Shown: positions 26,314 to 35,318 of the stretch, one piece after another
How positions within the stretch are numbered: position 1 is the first letter of the stretch
Layout: each line of letters begins with the position of its first letter
NCBI GenBank assembly: GCA_021296215.1
Contig: JAGWBA010000001.1
Location: 1-64,000 of the forward strand
Source: Flavobacteriales bacterium
Lineage (GTDB): Bacteria; Bacteroidota; Bacteroidia; Flavobacteriales; ECT2AJA-044
Length of the DNA: 64,000 bases
Direction of reading: 5' to 3'
Program-made: the position numbers and the translations under genes
The notes under the pieces: generated by a model
The model's database searches: none
What the model was told of the DNA's origin: nothing
What the model saw: only the letters and a program-made list of their open reading frames with translations

Positions 26314-27188
26314 TAGAAAACGACATAGCTTTCGGGATCTACGGCGATACCGTTGTTCCAAAGTTCAAAATGGAGGTGTGGACCTGTTGAAAGATGGCCC
26401 GAGTTGCCGATAATAGCAATGGCCTCTCCCGCCTGCACGACCTCGCCTTGTTCCTTGAGCAGTATGCTGTTGTGCTTGTATATGGAAATGATTCCGCCCG
26501 CGTGCTGAAGAGCAATTACATAGCCTTCATCGCTCGACCACGTAGCGAGGAGCACGGTTCCCTCAAGAACAGCTAGGATGGGTTCGTTCTCCGGAGCTAC
26601 GATGTCTACTGCAAAGTGATCGGTTTGAGGGTCGAATTTACCCGATACCATGCCTTTTATTGGCGAAAAAAAGGTGAGGTTGGCCATGACTGAATTCTCA
26701 CCGGTACCGCCCTCGAATATATTGTAGCGCTCCTCTTGGGCGACCATTTCACGAAGGGCGCTATCCTCCGGAGAAGGGGGCATTTCAATACTGTCGATCA
26801 CTTGTGCTTCCACGGCATCGGCGGTATCGTACTCCTTGAGCTCACCGCTGATGACTCCGTTTATGATCTCGACATATCGCTCTTGGTTGGCGATCACTCT
26901 TCGAAGCGAATCCGTGAGCATAGCATTCTCAAGCGCCTGACGACGCAGGGAGGTCGAGCTGTAACCTGGGATATACTCGCGCAATGGGGTAAAGGCGATG
27001 AGGATGATGGTCAGTGCGATAAGGGTAATGACACTGAGTCCGGCAGCAACAAAGACGTTGAGACGGGAAAGGCGGAACGACAATTTCTCTTCGAACGTAT
27101 CGTCATTTAGGATCACCAAGCGGTACTTATTCTTAAGTCGCTCGATCCACGGACGTGCCTCTTCGTTTTTATCCTTGATCTTGGCCAT
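26313..27188 (-). CDS. M23 family metallopeptidase, single membrane anchor
   Basis: 291 residues: a cytoplasmic Lys/Arg-rich N terminus, one transmembrane segment (about 44-67), a helical linker, and a C-terminal LytM endopeptidase domain. Zinc ligands are intact: HFAVD (His191, Asp195) and HLHFELW (His271, His273), so it is likely an active peptidoglycan D,D- or L,D-endopeptidase. It is the first gene of the M23-GH3-dxr set, divergent from porW with 86 bp between. Confidence 0.92.
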   Translation of the reverse strand: MAKIKDKNEEARPWIERLKNKYRLVILNDDTFEEKLSFRLSRLNVFVAAGLSVITLIALTIILIAFTPLREYIPGYSSTSLRRQALENAMLTDSLRRVIANQERYVEIINGVISGELKEYDTADAVEAQVIDSIEMPPSPEDSALREMVAQEERYNIFEGGTGENSVMANLTFFSPIKGMVSGKFDPQTDHFAVDIVAPENEPILAVLEGTVLLATWSSDEGYVIALQHAGGIISIYKHNSILLKEQGEVVQAGEAIAIIGNSGHLSTGPHLHFELWNNGIAVDPESYVVF

Positions 27189-27241
27189 GCCGCAAATATC
27201 GCAAACTGCTCAGAAGACGCAGGGATGTCTTTGAATAATAA

Positions 27242-27249
27242 TAAATTTG
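27242..27249 (+). promoter_or_regulatory. Possible porW/sprE promoter -7 box
   Basis: TAAATTTG fits TAnnTTTG, 25-40 bp before the possible TTG starts of the gene. No -33 TTG at 17-23 bp. Confidence 0.4.
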
Positions 27250-27274
27250 CGCCCCCGCAGTTAAGTAAAGGAAT

Positions 27275-29926
27275 TTGACTCTATCGCTTTTGAATATAAA
27301 GCTCCTCATAAGGCCTTTTGTTATCGTTTTGTTCGCTCTGGTTGCCGTTTCGTGCTCCACAGAGAAGGACAAGTTCGTAAATCGCGAGTACCATAAACTT
27401 ACCGCGCACTACAATGGCTACTTCAACGGGAACGAAAGTTTTCGCGAAGGAGTAGAGAAATTGGAAAACTCGGTTATAGACGATTACGAGAATGTGCTAC
27501 CGGTATATGTTTTGGGAACTCCTCAGGATGCCAAGTCGATCTACCCTCAGATGGATCGTGCGATCGACAAGGCGACCACGGTGATCCGGCGTCACTCGAT
27601 GGTGATCAGAGGAGAGGAGAAGAACAACTGGATCGACGACAACTATTTGTTGATCGGGAAGGCACGGTTTTATAAGCAGGAGCACCTGGCTGCCCTGGAG
27701 GCGTTTAACTACGTGGCCTTGCAGTTTCCGGATGGCGAGCTTTATCACGAAGCTATGTGGTGGGCGGCTCGGAGTTATTTGGCATTGGACAACTATTCTC
27801 AAGCGCTGTACACCTTAGAGGTGTTGGAAACGACCGGAAAAGTGCCCAAGGACCTCAAATCGGAGATCCACGCCATCTACGCTCAGACCCATGCCGACCA
27901 AGGGGAGTACGAGTACGCCATTGAACAGTTGACCCGAGCCATAGCTCAATCGAGCAACAAGGTCAGGAAGTCGCGTTACACGTTTATTCTCGGTCAGCTA
28001 TACGAAGCCAATGGCGAGTGCAACAGAGCTATTCGCTTTTACGGGGAAGTCCTGAGAATGAAGCCGCCTTACGTCATGGAGTTTCAAGCCCAGATCAAGC
28101 GCGCTTTGTGTATCAGCGGATACAATCGCAATCCGGCACCACTTATTGAGGCCTTGGAGGAGTTGGCCGCAGACGAAAAAAACGAAGAGTACCTGGATCA
28201 GATCTACTTCGCCTTGGCCGAGATCGCCTGGGAAATGGGAGAAGACGAAAAAGCCAAGGAAAACTATCGCTATTCGGCTTACTACAGCACGGGGAACTAC
28301 ACTCAAAAAGCCAAGAGTTACTTGCGCCTGGCGGAGATCACCTTTGACGAAGGAAATTACCGGGTAGCACAGGCCTACTACGACAGTACCATGACCGTTT
28401 TACCTGAGAATTTTGAGCGGTACGATGAGGTGAAGCAGCTTGCCGATAACCTCGATGAACTGGTAGGGTATATCGTAACCATAGAGGAAAACGACAGCCT
28501 ATTGAAGTTGGGCCGAATGAAGCCCGGCGATCGCGAGGCGGCTATTGACAAGTACATCAACAAGTTGAGGGAAGAAGACCGGAAGCGTGAAGAACAGGCG
28601 CGTTCAGGTTTCAATGCCCAGATGCGCATGCAGCAGGATCAATATCAACGGTCCGAGGGGGAAACGACCAAAGGAAACTGGTACTTCTACAATCCGTCCA
28701 CGGTGAGCTTGGGACGAACGGAGTTCGATCGGATTTGGGGTCGTCGAAAACTAGAGGACAACTGGCGACGGACGAATAAAAGGTCGTTCAGTCAAGACGA
28801 GTTCGAAGAGGAGTATGGCGATACCATTACGGTAACCATTGGGGACAGCACGTTCAGGGCATATAAGTACGATCGGTCGATCTATATAGCGCAGTTACCG
28901 ACCACCAAAGAGGCACAGGACAGTTTAGAGCGAATCAATATCGACTCTTATTTCGGTTTAGCCTTGTTATACAAGGAGAAGCTTTACGATGACCCCAAAG
29001 CTGCCGAGACCTTTGAACGTTTGTTAGATCGATATCCGGACAACAAGTACCGGATCCGGGAATATTTTTACCTGTACCGCTTGTACACGGATTTAGAAAT
29101 GCCACAAAAAGCTGAAGAGTACAAGCAAAAGTTGATCGATCTGGATCCGGACAGTGACTTTGCCAAGATCCTTCAGGATCCGAGTTATGCCGACAAACGG
29201 GAAGAGGAGCACAACCAGTCCCGTGCGGCTTACGCATCGTGTTACTCAGAATTCGAAAACGGAAGGTATTCGGCTTGTGCCAAGAAGTGCGAGGCGAATT
29301 TGAAGAAGTTCGAGGGTGATCCGCTGGAGGCTAAGTTTGCCTTTTTGATGGCGATGGCCAAAGGGAAGCCCAGTGAAGCGAGGTTGGTCGAAGAAATGCG
29401 CAAAGTATCCGAAAAGTACCCCTTTACCGAAGAGGGTCAAGAGGCCCGGCGCATCGTAGCCTTTTACACGGGGGAGACGGAAGAGGTAGTTGCGCAGAAG
29501 GAAGAATCGGACAGTGTAGCCCTCTATCTTGCCGCTGAGGCAAAAAAATTCAATTCAAGCAAGAAGGACGCCCATTTTTACATTCTGCTTTTCCCGGCGG
29601 AGAGTACGAAGGCAAATGATCTGTCGACCTTCATCAGCGATTTCAACAAGCAGTATTTCAGTCTGGAGAATTTGAACGTTCGTGGATTATTTCTGGATCA
29701 GGAGTACCAGATGATCTCTGTGCGAACCCTTGGCAACGGCGAGAAAGCCATGACGTATTTCAATGCATTATCCACGGAGCCGGATCTGGAGAGCATGCTT
29801 CAGGGTCGCAATTGGATGCACTTCGCGATCTCACAGCCGAACTTCGCCATCTTGTTTCAAAACAAGGTGCCCGAGGCGTACCAGTTGTTCTTCGAACAGG
29901 AATACGGCTTAAAGTCGGGCTTGTAA
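27275..29926 (+). CDS. porW: T9SS lipoprotein PorW/SprE with TPR repeats
   Basis: A large (about 883-residue) lipoprotein matching PorW/SprE, a T9SS accessory needed for secretion and, in gliders, for SprB-type adhesin export. Signal peptide with lipobox ALVAVSC (Cys near residue 28), then the characteristic YHKLTAHYNGYFNGNES, many TPR-like helical pairs (residues about 115-370 and 555-680), and a central charged linker with GNWYFYNPSTVSLGRTEFDRIWGRRKLEDNW-type sequence (long, Trp-rich). No ATG precedes the signal peptide. TTG at 27275 (after AAAGGA) or TTG at 27290 must be used. Confidence 0.85.
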   Translation: MTLSLLNIKLLIRPFVIVLFALVAVSCSTEKDKFVNREYHKLTAHYNGYFNGNESFREGVEKLENSVIDDYENVLPVYVLGTPQDAKSIYPQMDRAIDKATTVIRRHSMVIRGEEKNNWIDDNYLLIGKARFYKQEHLAALEAFNYVALQFPDGELYHEAMWWAARSYLALDNYSQALYTLEVLETTGKVPKDLKSEIHAIYAQTHADQGEYEYAIEQLTRAIAQSSNKVRKSRYTFILGQLYEANGECNRAIRFYGEVLRMKPPYVMEFQAQIKRALCISGYNRNPAPLIEALEELAADEKNEEYLDQIYFALAEIAWEMGEDEKAKENYRYSAYYSTGNYTQKAKSYLRLAEITFDEGNYRVAQAYYDSTMTVLPENFERYDEVKQLADNLDELVGYIVTIEENDSLLKLGRMKPGDREAAIDKYINKLREEDRKREEQARSGFNAQMRMQQDQYQRSEGETTKGNWYFYNPSTVSLGRTEFDRIWGRRKLEDNWRRTNKRSFSQDEFEEEYGDTITVTIGDSTFRAYKYDRSIYIAQLPTTKEAQDSLERINIDSYFGLALLYKEKLYDDPKAAETFERLLDRYPDNKYRIREYFYLYRLYTDLEMPQKAEEYKQKLIDLDPDSDFAKILQDPSYADKREEEHNQSRAAYASCYSEFENGRYSACAKKCEANLKKFEGDPLEAKFAFLMAMAKGKPSEARLVEEMRKVSEKYPFTEEGQEARRIVAFYTGETEEVVAQKEESDSVALYLAAEAKKFNSSKKDAHFYILLFPAESTKANDLSTFISDFNKQYFSLENLNVRGLFLDQEYQMISVRTLGNGEKAMTYFNALSTEPDLESMLQGRNWMHFAISQPNFAILFQNKVPEAYQLFFEQEYGLKSGL

Positions 29927-29952
29927 TCTCTTGATTTTCCGAGCATTTGTAG

Positions 29953-29981
29953 TTGGATTGTGTGTAAAAATGCTACCTTTG
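29953..29981 (+). promoter_or_regulatory. Probable promoter of the bactofilin-ATP synthase region
   Basis: TTG (29953-29955), 18 bp, then TACCTTTG (29974-29981): a full TTG-N17-23-TAnnTTTG match, 33 bp ahead of the bactofilin ATG. Confidence 0.65.
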
Positions 29982-30013
29982 AGGCCCTTTTTTCGCAAAG
30001 TTATTCGCACAAA

Positions 30014-30430
30014 ATGTTCGCAAAAGGAAAAGAAATGGCTAAAAATTTGGATCCACAGGCTCCTGCGAGAAACCGCATTGGGCCGGAAACCACCATTAAA
30101 GGAGAAATCATCTCGGACGGTAATTTTCGCATTGACGGCACATTGGAAGGAAGCATTAAAACCAAGGGTAAAGTGGTCGTTGGCGAGAAAGGACTGATTC
30201 AGGGAGAGGTCCTTTGTCAGAACGCCGATGTTGAAGGAACCATAAAGGGCAAACTTCAAGTGACGCAGTTGTTGGCTTTAAAGGCCACGGCGAAGATCCA
30301 CGGAGATATTTTGGTAGATAAGCTGAGTATTGAACCCGGCGCTAACTTCACCGGAAGCTGTAAAATGGGCGCCGTGGTCAAAGAGCTGAAGGATGCCGAA
30401 CGAAAAGAAGCCGCAGAACAATCGGCTTAA
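30014..30430 (+). CDS. Bactofilin (polymer-forming cytoskeletal protein)
   Basis: About 138 residues from ATG 30014 (MFAKGKEMAK). Bactofilins polymerise without nucleotide into filaments that organise the cell wall or cell shape. The core is a right-handed beta-helix with evenly spaced hydrophobic/Gly turns: TTIKGEIISDGNFRIDGT, GSIKTKGKVVVGEKG, QGEVLCQNADVEGTIKG, and a GDILVDKLSIEPGANFTGSC strand, followed by a charged helix. An upstream frame start at 29960 falls inside the promoter and is unlikely. Its 3' end overlaps the atpZ-like gene by 38 bp, which ties it to the ATP synthase operon. Confidence 0.93.
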   Translation: MFAKGKEMAKNLDPQAPARNRIGPETTIKGEIISDGNFRIDGTLEGSIKTKGKVVVGEKGLIQGEVLCQNADVEGTIKGKLQVTQLLALKATAKIHGDILVDKLSIEPGANFTGSCKMGAVVKELKDAERKEAAEQSA

Positions 30431-30629
30431 GAAATGGGCCAAGTACAGCGGTATGGCGATCGAAATGATGACCATCATCGCCGTTGGTACCTTTGCCGGC
30501 TATAAAACAGATGAGCGTCGCGGGGCCGATTTTCCCCTGTGGACGCTCATTTTGTCTTTGGTCAGTGTGTTCTCGGCACTCTATCTGACCATCCGAAACG
30601 TAATGCGCGATAGCCATGATGAAGACTAA
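30393..30629 (+). CDS. AtpZ/AtpI-family ATP synthase accessory protein
   Basis: 78 residues with two hydrophobic helices (GMAIEMMTIIAVGTFAGYK and WTLILSLVSVFSALYLTI), the pattern of AtpZ, a small membrane protein coded before atpB in several phyla and linked to c-ring assembly or Mg/Ca transport. It overlaps the bactofilin gene by 38 bp and the next gene by 14 bp, showing a compact operon. Confidence 0.85.
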   Translation: MPNEKKPQNNRLKKWAKYSGMAIEMMTIIAVGTFAGYKTDERRGADFPLWTLILSLVSVFSALYLTIRNVMRDSHDED

Positions 30630-31002
30630 ATGGGGGCCGGCGGCGATATTCGCGCTCTGCATCCCGATCGTTTATCTCATACACCACTATTCCATGTCCT
30701 TTTTTTCCGCACCCTGGCGGGTGGATGTGATGTGGCCGACCTATTTGTTCCTCTCGGTTCTGTACGAAGTGGTTTTCCTTTTTTTGATTTGGCTGGAGAC
30801 CAAGTACCCGGCACAAATGGGGTTCGGCTTTTTAGGAGGCGGCGTCGTTAAAATGATGGCCGTAGTGATCTACCTGCTGCCGGGGCTCCTCGATCAGGAC
30901 CCGGACATAAAGCCAAGAGTGGTCCATACCATGATCCCCTATTTTCTCTTTTTGACCATCGAAACATCCCTCGTTTTCCGCAGAATTAGAGTCGTGGTCT
31001 GA
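30616..31002 (+). CDS. Four-helix membrane protein, AtpI-like
   Basis: 128 residues with about four transmembrane segments (AAIFALCIPIVYLIHHY, PTYLFLSVLYEVVFLFLIW, GGGVVKMMAVVIYLLPG, IPYFLFLTIETSLVF). I do not recognise a named family; position between atpZ and atpB and the membrane layout suggest the AtpI role. Starts with ATG ATG at 30616, 14 bp inside atpZ. Confidence 0.7.
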   Translation: MMKTKWGPAAIFALCIPIVYLIHHYSMSFFSAPWRVDVMWPTYLFLSVLYEVVFLFLIWLETKYPAQMGFGFLGGGVVKMMAVVIYLLPGLLDQDPDIKPRVVHTMIPYFLFLTIETSLVFRRIRVVV

Positions 31003-31062
31003 GCCGATTTCAACACGTCTTAATAAGTTAAAGTTTTGGCTTTCATATTCGACTTTATTGCC

Positions 31063-31070
31063 TATTTTTG
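31063..31070 (+). promoter_or_regulatory. Possible internal promoter before atpB
   Basis: TATTTTTG fits TAnnTTTG; a TTG at 31036-31038 is 24 bp upstream, one more than the usual maximum. It could drive atpB onward separately from the bactofilin set. Confidence 0.45.
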
Positions 31071-31106
31071 CACCGCTTTTTGAAGCCTGTCCTTACAGAG
31101 TATACG

Positions 31107-32327
31107 ATGATGCGAATTCATTCATTCCGAGCCTTTTTCCTGATTTCCGCGGCCCTGCTTTTCTCAGCGAATATTGCAGTTGCGCAAGACCATCACGAAG
31201 GTCACGACGGGGATCATCAGCAAGAACACGCCGAAACTCACGATTCGGATCACCCATCTGACCATTCGGAAGAGCATGGCGACCAGCACGGTGAGGCCCA
31301 TGCCGAAGCTCATGGAGAGGAGCACGGTGAAGAGAAGGAATTCAATGCGACCGAGGTCATTATGCACCACATCGCGGATGCTCACGGATTCCACATCATC
31401 GATTACAACGGACACCCTATCAGCATGCCGCTTCCGGTGATCCTATGGACAGATAACGGTTTGGTCGTTTTCTCATCTTCAAAATTTCATCACGACGCCG
31501 AAGGGCACCAGGTAGTTGAAGCGGGTGGACAACGATTCGTGAATTTGCACGAGAAGATCTACTACGCCGGCGAAGAGGCTAACAATCACGGGCAGTACGT
31601 CAATGTGGATGCCGACCACAATGTGGCAAACGCTATGCCGCTCGACTTCTCGATCACCAAGAACGTATTCAGCATGATGCTTTCTATGGTCATCATTTTT
31701 TGGTTGTTCCTCGGAACGGCTAAGTTCTATAAGAAAAACGGAGCCGCTGCTCCTAAAGGGCTGGCCAAATTCATGGAGCCCTTGATCGTATTCGTTCGCG
31801 ACGATATCGCTCGCCCCAACATCGGTGAAAAGGACTACAAGCACTACATGCCTTACTTGTTGACCCTGTTCTTCTTTATCTGGATCAACAACTTGATCGG
31901 TCTTATTCCTTTCTTCCCTTTCAGCGCAAACTACACAGGAAACATCGCCTTGACGATGACGCTCGCCGTGTTCACTTTGTTGATCACCAACTTCAGCGGA
32001 AAAAAATATTATTGGAAACACATCCTTACTCCACCCGTACCTGTGGCTCTTTGGCTCATCATGATTCCGGTGGAGTTGATCGGAATTTTGTCGAAGCCTT
32101 TTGCTCTCATGGTTCGTTTGTTCGCCAACATCACGGCCGGACACATCATCATCTTGAGTTTGGTTTCACTGATTTTCATTTTTGATACCGTGTTGATCTC
32201 GCCCGTTTCGGTAGCGTTTGTGTTGTTCATGAACGTATTGGAGCTGTTGGTCGCTGCCTTGCAGGCGTACATCTTCACCTTGCTTTCGGCCTTGTTCATT
32301 GGAATGGCGGTAGAAGAGCATCATTGA
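31107..32327 (+). CDS. atpB: ATP synthase F0 subunit a, with His-rich pre-sequence
   Basis: The stator channel subunit of F0. About 407 residues, longer than the 270 or so of E. coli. The N terminus has a cleavable-type signal (FRAFFLISAALLFSANIAVAQ) and then a very His/Glu/Asp-rich stretch (residues about 27-85), as in other Bacteroidota AtpB. The membrane part has NNLIGLIPFFPF and the essential Arg in PFALMVRLFANITAGHI. The start is ATG 31107 or 31110. An upstream frame start at 31068 lies inside the promoter box. Confidence 0.93.
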   Translation: MMRIHSFRAFFLISAALLFSANIAVAQDHHEGHDGDHQQEHAETHDSDHPSDHSEEHGDQHGEAHAEAHGEEHGEEKEFNATEVIMHHIADAHGFHIIDYNGHPISMPLPVILWTDNGLVVFSSSKFHHDAEGHQVVEAGGQRFVNLHEKIYYAGEEANNHGQYVNVDADHNVANAMPLDFSITKNVFSMMLSMVIIFWLFLGTAKFYKKNGAAAPKGLAKFMEPLIVFVRDDIARPNIGEKDYKHYMPYLLTLFFFIWINNLIGLIPFFPFSANYTGNIALTMTLAVFTLLITNFSGKKYYWKHILTPPVPVALWLIMIPVELIGILSKPFALMVRLFANITAGHIIILSLVSLIFIFDTVLISPVSVAFVLFMNVLELLVAALQAYIFTLLSALFIGMAVEEHH

Positions 32328-32364
32328 TAGAGGAACTATTTACTAACTATAATTAAAGTTCATT

Positions 32365-32568
32365 ATGACTGGATTAGCTGCATTAGGTGCCGGATTGGCC
32401 GTTATCGGAGCCGGATTGGGTATCGGACGTGTAGGTGGACAAGCGATGGACGCTATCGCTCGTCAACCAGAAGCTACCTCAAAGATTCAAACTGCAATGA
32501 TTATCGCAGCTGCACTTGTTGAAGGTGTTGCTCTTTTCGCTGTGGTTGTATCCTTGTTGGTTGCCTAA
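32365..32568 (+). CDS. atpE: ATP synthase F0 subunit c
   Basis: A 67-residue hairpin of two membrane helices. The polar loop is ARQPEA (residues 33-38), and the proton-binding Glu is Glu53 in AALVEGVALF. Gly-rich helix 1 (GAGLAVIGAGLGIGRVGGQA) packs the ring. Several copies are needed per enzyme, and a stable hairpin directly follows the gene. Confidence 0.96.
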   Translation: MTGLAALGAGLAVIGAGLGIGRVGGQAMDAIARQPEATSKIQTAMIIAAALVEGVALFAVVVSLLVA

Positions 32569-32581
32569 TCACATTAGCATT

Positions 32582-32622
32582 GGATCATCGGTTGAACAGG
32601 GATTGCCTGCAGCCGATGATCC
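32582..32622 (+). promoter_or_regulatory. Stable intercistronic hairpin between atpE and atpF
   Basis: Perfect 10-bp arms GGATCATCGG (32582-32591) and CCGATGATCC (32613-32622). The inner part can extend the stem (TTG with CAG, then CAGG with CCTG past a small bulge) and leaves a 5-nt loop. No U-tract follows, so this is more likely an RNA stabiliser or processing site than a true terminator. Confidence 0.7.
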
Positions 32623-32659
32623 CACCTTAAAAAGAACGCCTCTTTAATTATAAAAGAAC

Positions 32660-33154
32660 ATGGATCTAGTAACCCCGGGATTTGGATTGGTTTTTTGGAC
32701 GACCTTGTCGTTCCTCATTCTTTTGCTTCTCCTGCGTAAGTTCGCATGGAAGCCTATTTTGGGTGCGGTCAACGCTCGCGAAAAATCAATTGAAGAAGCA
32801 TTGATCGAAGCGAAAAAGGCGCGTGAAGAAATGGCCAACCTAAAGGCTGACAACGAACGTATTTTGAAAGAGGCTCGTGCAGAGCGCGATCAAATGCTTA
32901 AAGAAGCACGCACTATCCGCGACAACATGATCGAGGAGTCAAAAGGCTCTGCCAAAGCAGAAGCTGAGAAGATCATCTCTTCGGCTCGCGAGACCATCGA
33001 GAACGAGAAAAAAGCTGCTCTACACGAGTTGCGCAACACCGTTGGTACTTTGGCGATCGAAGTAGCTGAAAAAGTACTTCGCTCAGAATTGACCAACACG
33101 GATAAATCCAAAGAGTTGGTCGACGACTACCTCAAGGATATCTCATTTAACTAA
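32660..33154 (+). CDS. atpF: ATP synthase F0 subunit b
   Basis: 164 residues: an N-terminal membrane helix (FGLVFWTTLSFLILLLLLRKFAW) and a long charged peripheral-stalk helix (ANLKADNERILKEARAERD and so on) ending in the delta-binding part. Starts 91 bp after atpE, the only sizeable gap in the atpB-G run, because of the hairpin. Confidence 0.95.
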   Translation: MDLVTPGFGLVFWTTLSFLILLLLLRKFAWKPILGAVNAREKSIEEALIEAKKAREEMANLKADNERILKEARAERDQMLKEARTIRDNMIEESKGSAKAEAEKIISSARETIENEKKAALHELRNTVGTLAIEVAEKVLRSELTNTDKSKELVDDYLKDISFN

Positions 33155-33162
33155 GCCGTGAA

Positions 33163-33720
33163 ATGAAGCATTCACTGGTAAAACAGCGCTACGCAAAGTC
33201 ACTGCTCGACCTAGCCCTTGACCTCAACCAGGTCGAGGAGGTTCATGCGGATATGCAGTTATTGCTCGCTATCGCTGCCGATAGTCGTGACTTGACAATG
33301 ATGTTGCGCAGTCCGATCATCAAACCGGACTACAAGATCGCGGTGTTCACCAAGCTTTTCGATGGCAAAATGAGCAACCTCACCATGCAGTTCATGGCGC
33401 TGTTGGCCAAAAAGAAAAGAGAGGAGTTGTTGGTTGAGATCGCAGACAAATTCTTGTCGTTGTACAAAGAACATAGGGGGATCAAAACCGCTTACCTAAG
33501 CACCGCCAAGGAACTCAATCCAGAGGTTCGTGACCGGGTGGTCCAACGACTCAAGTCGCAAACCGGAGCAGAAGTGGAATTGATCGAGAAGGTCGAAGAC
33601 GATCTTATCGGTGGTTTCGTACTCCGGATGGACGACAAACAAATTGATGCCAGTATGCGCGGGGCATTGAAGAAAATTGCGCGCGAATTCGATGAAAATC
33701 TTTACACAAAAGCGTTTTAA
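33163..33720 (+). CDS. atpH: ATP synthase F1 subunit delta
   Basis: 185 residues. The N-terminal helical bundle ([15 protein letters not shown]) binds alpha, and the C-terminal region ([28 protein letters not shown]) carries the family signature. 8 bp after atpF and 1 bp before the atpA ATG. Confidence 0.95.
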   Translation: MKHSLVKQRYAKSLLDLALDLNQVEEVHADMQLLLAIAADSRDLTMMLRSPIIKPDYKIAVFTKLFDGKMSNLTMQFMALLAKKKREELLVEIADKFLSLYKEHRGIKTAYLSTAKELNPEVRDRVVQRLKSQTGAEVELIEKVEDDLIGGFVLRMDDKQIDASMRGALKKIAREFDENLYTKAF

Positions 33721-33721
33721 G

Positions 33722-35302
33722 ATGGCAGAAATCAATCCTGCTGAAGTCTCAGCAATCCTCCGCGAACAACTCGCTGGCCATAAATCCGAGAGTGAGTTGC
33801 AAGAAGTGGGAACCGTACTCCAGGTGGGTGACGGTATCGCACGTATCTACGGTTTGAACCAAGTGCAATCAGGCGAGCTCGTTGAGTTCGAGAATGGTTT
33901 GCAGGGTATCGTATTGAACCTGGAAGAAGACAACGTCGGGGTAGTATTGCTCGGACCATCTACCGAGATCCGCGAAGGTAGCGTTGCAAAACGTACCGGT
34001 CGTATCGCATCCGTTAAAGTAGGTGAGGGTCTTTTGGGGCGCGTCGTTGACGGTCTCGGTAACCCGATCGACGGTAAAGGTCCTGTTGAAGGAGAGCTCT
34101 TTGAGATGCCTATCGAGCGTAAAGCTCCTGGGGTAATCTACCGTCAGCCGGTTAACGAGCCGCTTCAAACGGGTATTAAGGCCATCGACTCCATGATCCC
34201 GATCGGACGTGGACAGCGCGAGTTGATCATTGGTGACCGTCAGACCGGTAAAACTACAGTGGCGATCGATACCATCATCAACCAAAAAGAATTCTACGAT
34301 CGCGGTGAGCCTGTATACTGTATCTACGTGGCTGTAGGTCAAAAAGGATCGACCGTTGCCGGAATCGCTAAAACGCTTGAAGAAAAAAGAGCTTTGGCGT
34401 ATACGACCATCGTAGCGGCTAACGCATCTGACCCTGCTCCGATGCAGTTCTTTGCGCCTTTCGCAGGTGCGGCTATTGGAGAGTACTTCCGCGATACAGG
34501 TCGCCCGGCATTGATCGTATTCGATGACTTGTCCAAGCAAGCTGTTGCATACCGCGAGGTATCTCTGTTGCTTCGTCGCCCTCCAGGACGTGAGGCATAC
34601 CCTGGAGATGTATTCTACCTTCACTCACGCCTCCTCGAGCGCGCGGCCAAGGTCATCAACGACGATACGATCGCAGCTCAAATGAACGACCTTCCAGAGG
34701 TGTTGAAAGACAAAGTAAAAGGTGGTGGTTCGTTGACGGCATTGCCAATCATCGAAACACAAGAGGGTGACGTTTCTGCATATATCCCGACCAACGTAAT
34801 TTCGATTACCGACGGTCAGATCTTCCTCGAAAGTAACTTGTTCCTTTCTGGTGTACGCCCAGCCATTAACGTGGGTATCTCGGTATCACGTGTAGGGGGT
34901 TCTGCTCAGATCAAGGCGATGAAGAAAGTCGCCGGTACCTTGAAGTTGGATCAGGCTCAATACCGCGAGCTCGAGGCCTTCGCGAAGTTCGGATCGGACC
35001 TCGACGCGGCTACCATGAACGTAATCGAGAAAGGTAAGCGTAACGTGGAGATCTTGAAGCAACCACAGGGGTCTCCTGTTTCGGTTGAAGAGCAGATCGC
35101 CATCATCTTCGCTGGAACAAAAGGATTGTTGCGCGCCGTGCCGGTAGATAAAGTACGTGAGTTCGAAGCAGAATTCACCAACTACTTGCGCGAGAAGCAC
35201 CAAGACACCTTGGAGCAATTGCGTACCGGCGCTTGGACCGATGAGATCCAAGACGTGTTGAAATCAGCATGTGCCGAACTGACCTCGAAGTACCAATCGT
35301 AA
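33722..35302 (+). CDS. atpA: ATP synthase F1 subunit alpha
   Basis: 526 residues from ATG 33722 ([13 protein letters not shown]). It has the P-loop [22 protein letters not shown], the ADP-contact [31 protein letters not shown] and [17 protein letters not shown]. The frame also opens 45 bp earlier inside atpH, which is not used. The beta and epsilon subunits (atpD, atpC) do not follow; in Bacteroidota they usually sit at another locus. Confidence 0.98.
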   Translation: MAEINPAEVSAILREQLAGHKSESELQEVGTVLQVGDGIARIYGLNQVQSGELVEFENGLQGIVLNLEEDNVGVVLLGPSTEIREGSVAKRTGRIASVKVGEGLLGRVVDGLGNPIDGKGPVEGELFEMPIERKAPGVIYRQPVNEPLQTGIKAIDSMIPIGRGQRELIIGDRQTGKTTVAIDTIINQKEFYDRGEPVYCIYVAVGQKGSTVAGIAKTLEEKRALAYTTIVAANASDPAPMQFFAPFAGAAIGEYFRDTGRPALIVFDDLSKQAVAYREVSLLLRRPPGREAYPGDVFYLHSRLLERAAKVINDDTIAAQMNDLPEVLKDKVKGGGSLTALPIIETQEGDVSAYIPTNVISITDGQIFLESNLFLSGVRPAINVGISVSRVGGSAQIKAMKKVAGTLKLDQAQYRELEAFAKFGSDLDAATMNVIEKGKRNVEILKQPQGSPVSVEEQIAIIFAGTKGLLRAVPVDKVREFEAEFTNYLREKHQDTLEQLRTGAWTDEIQDVLKSACAELTSKYQS

Positions 35303-35318
35303 ACCGTAATCCGTAGCT

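Noticed and set aside
33869-34624. 251-codon minus-strand frame inside atpA
   Set aside because: Shadow of a highly conserved gene; the translated sequence has no recognisable family.
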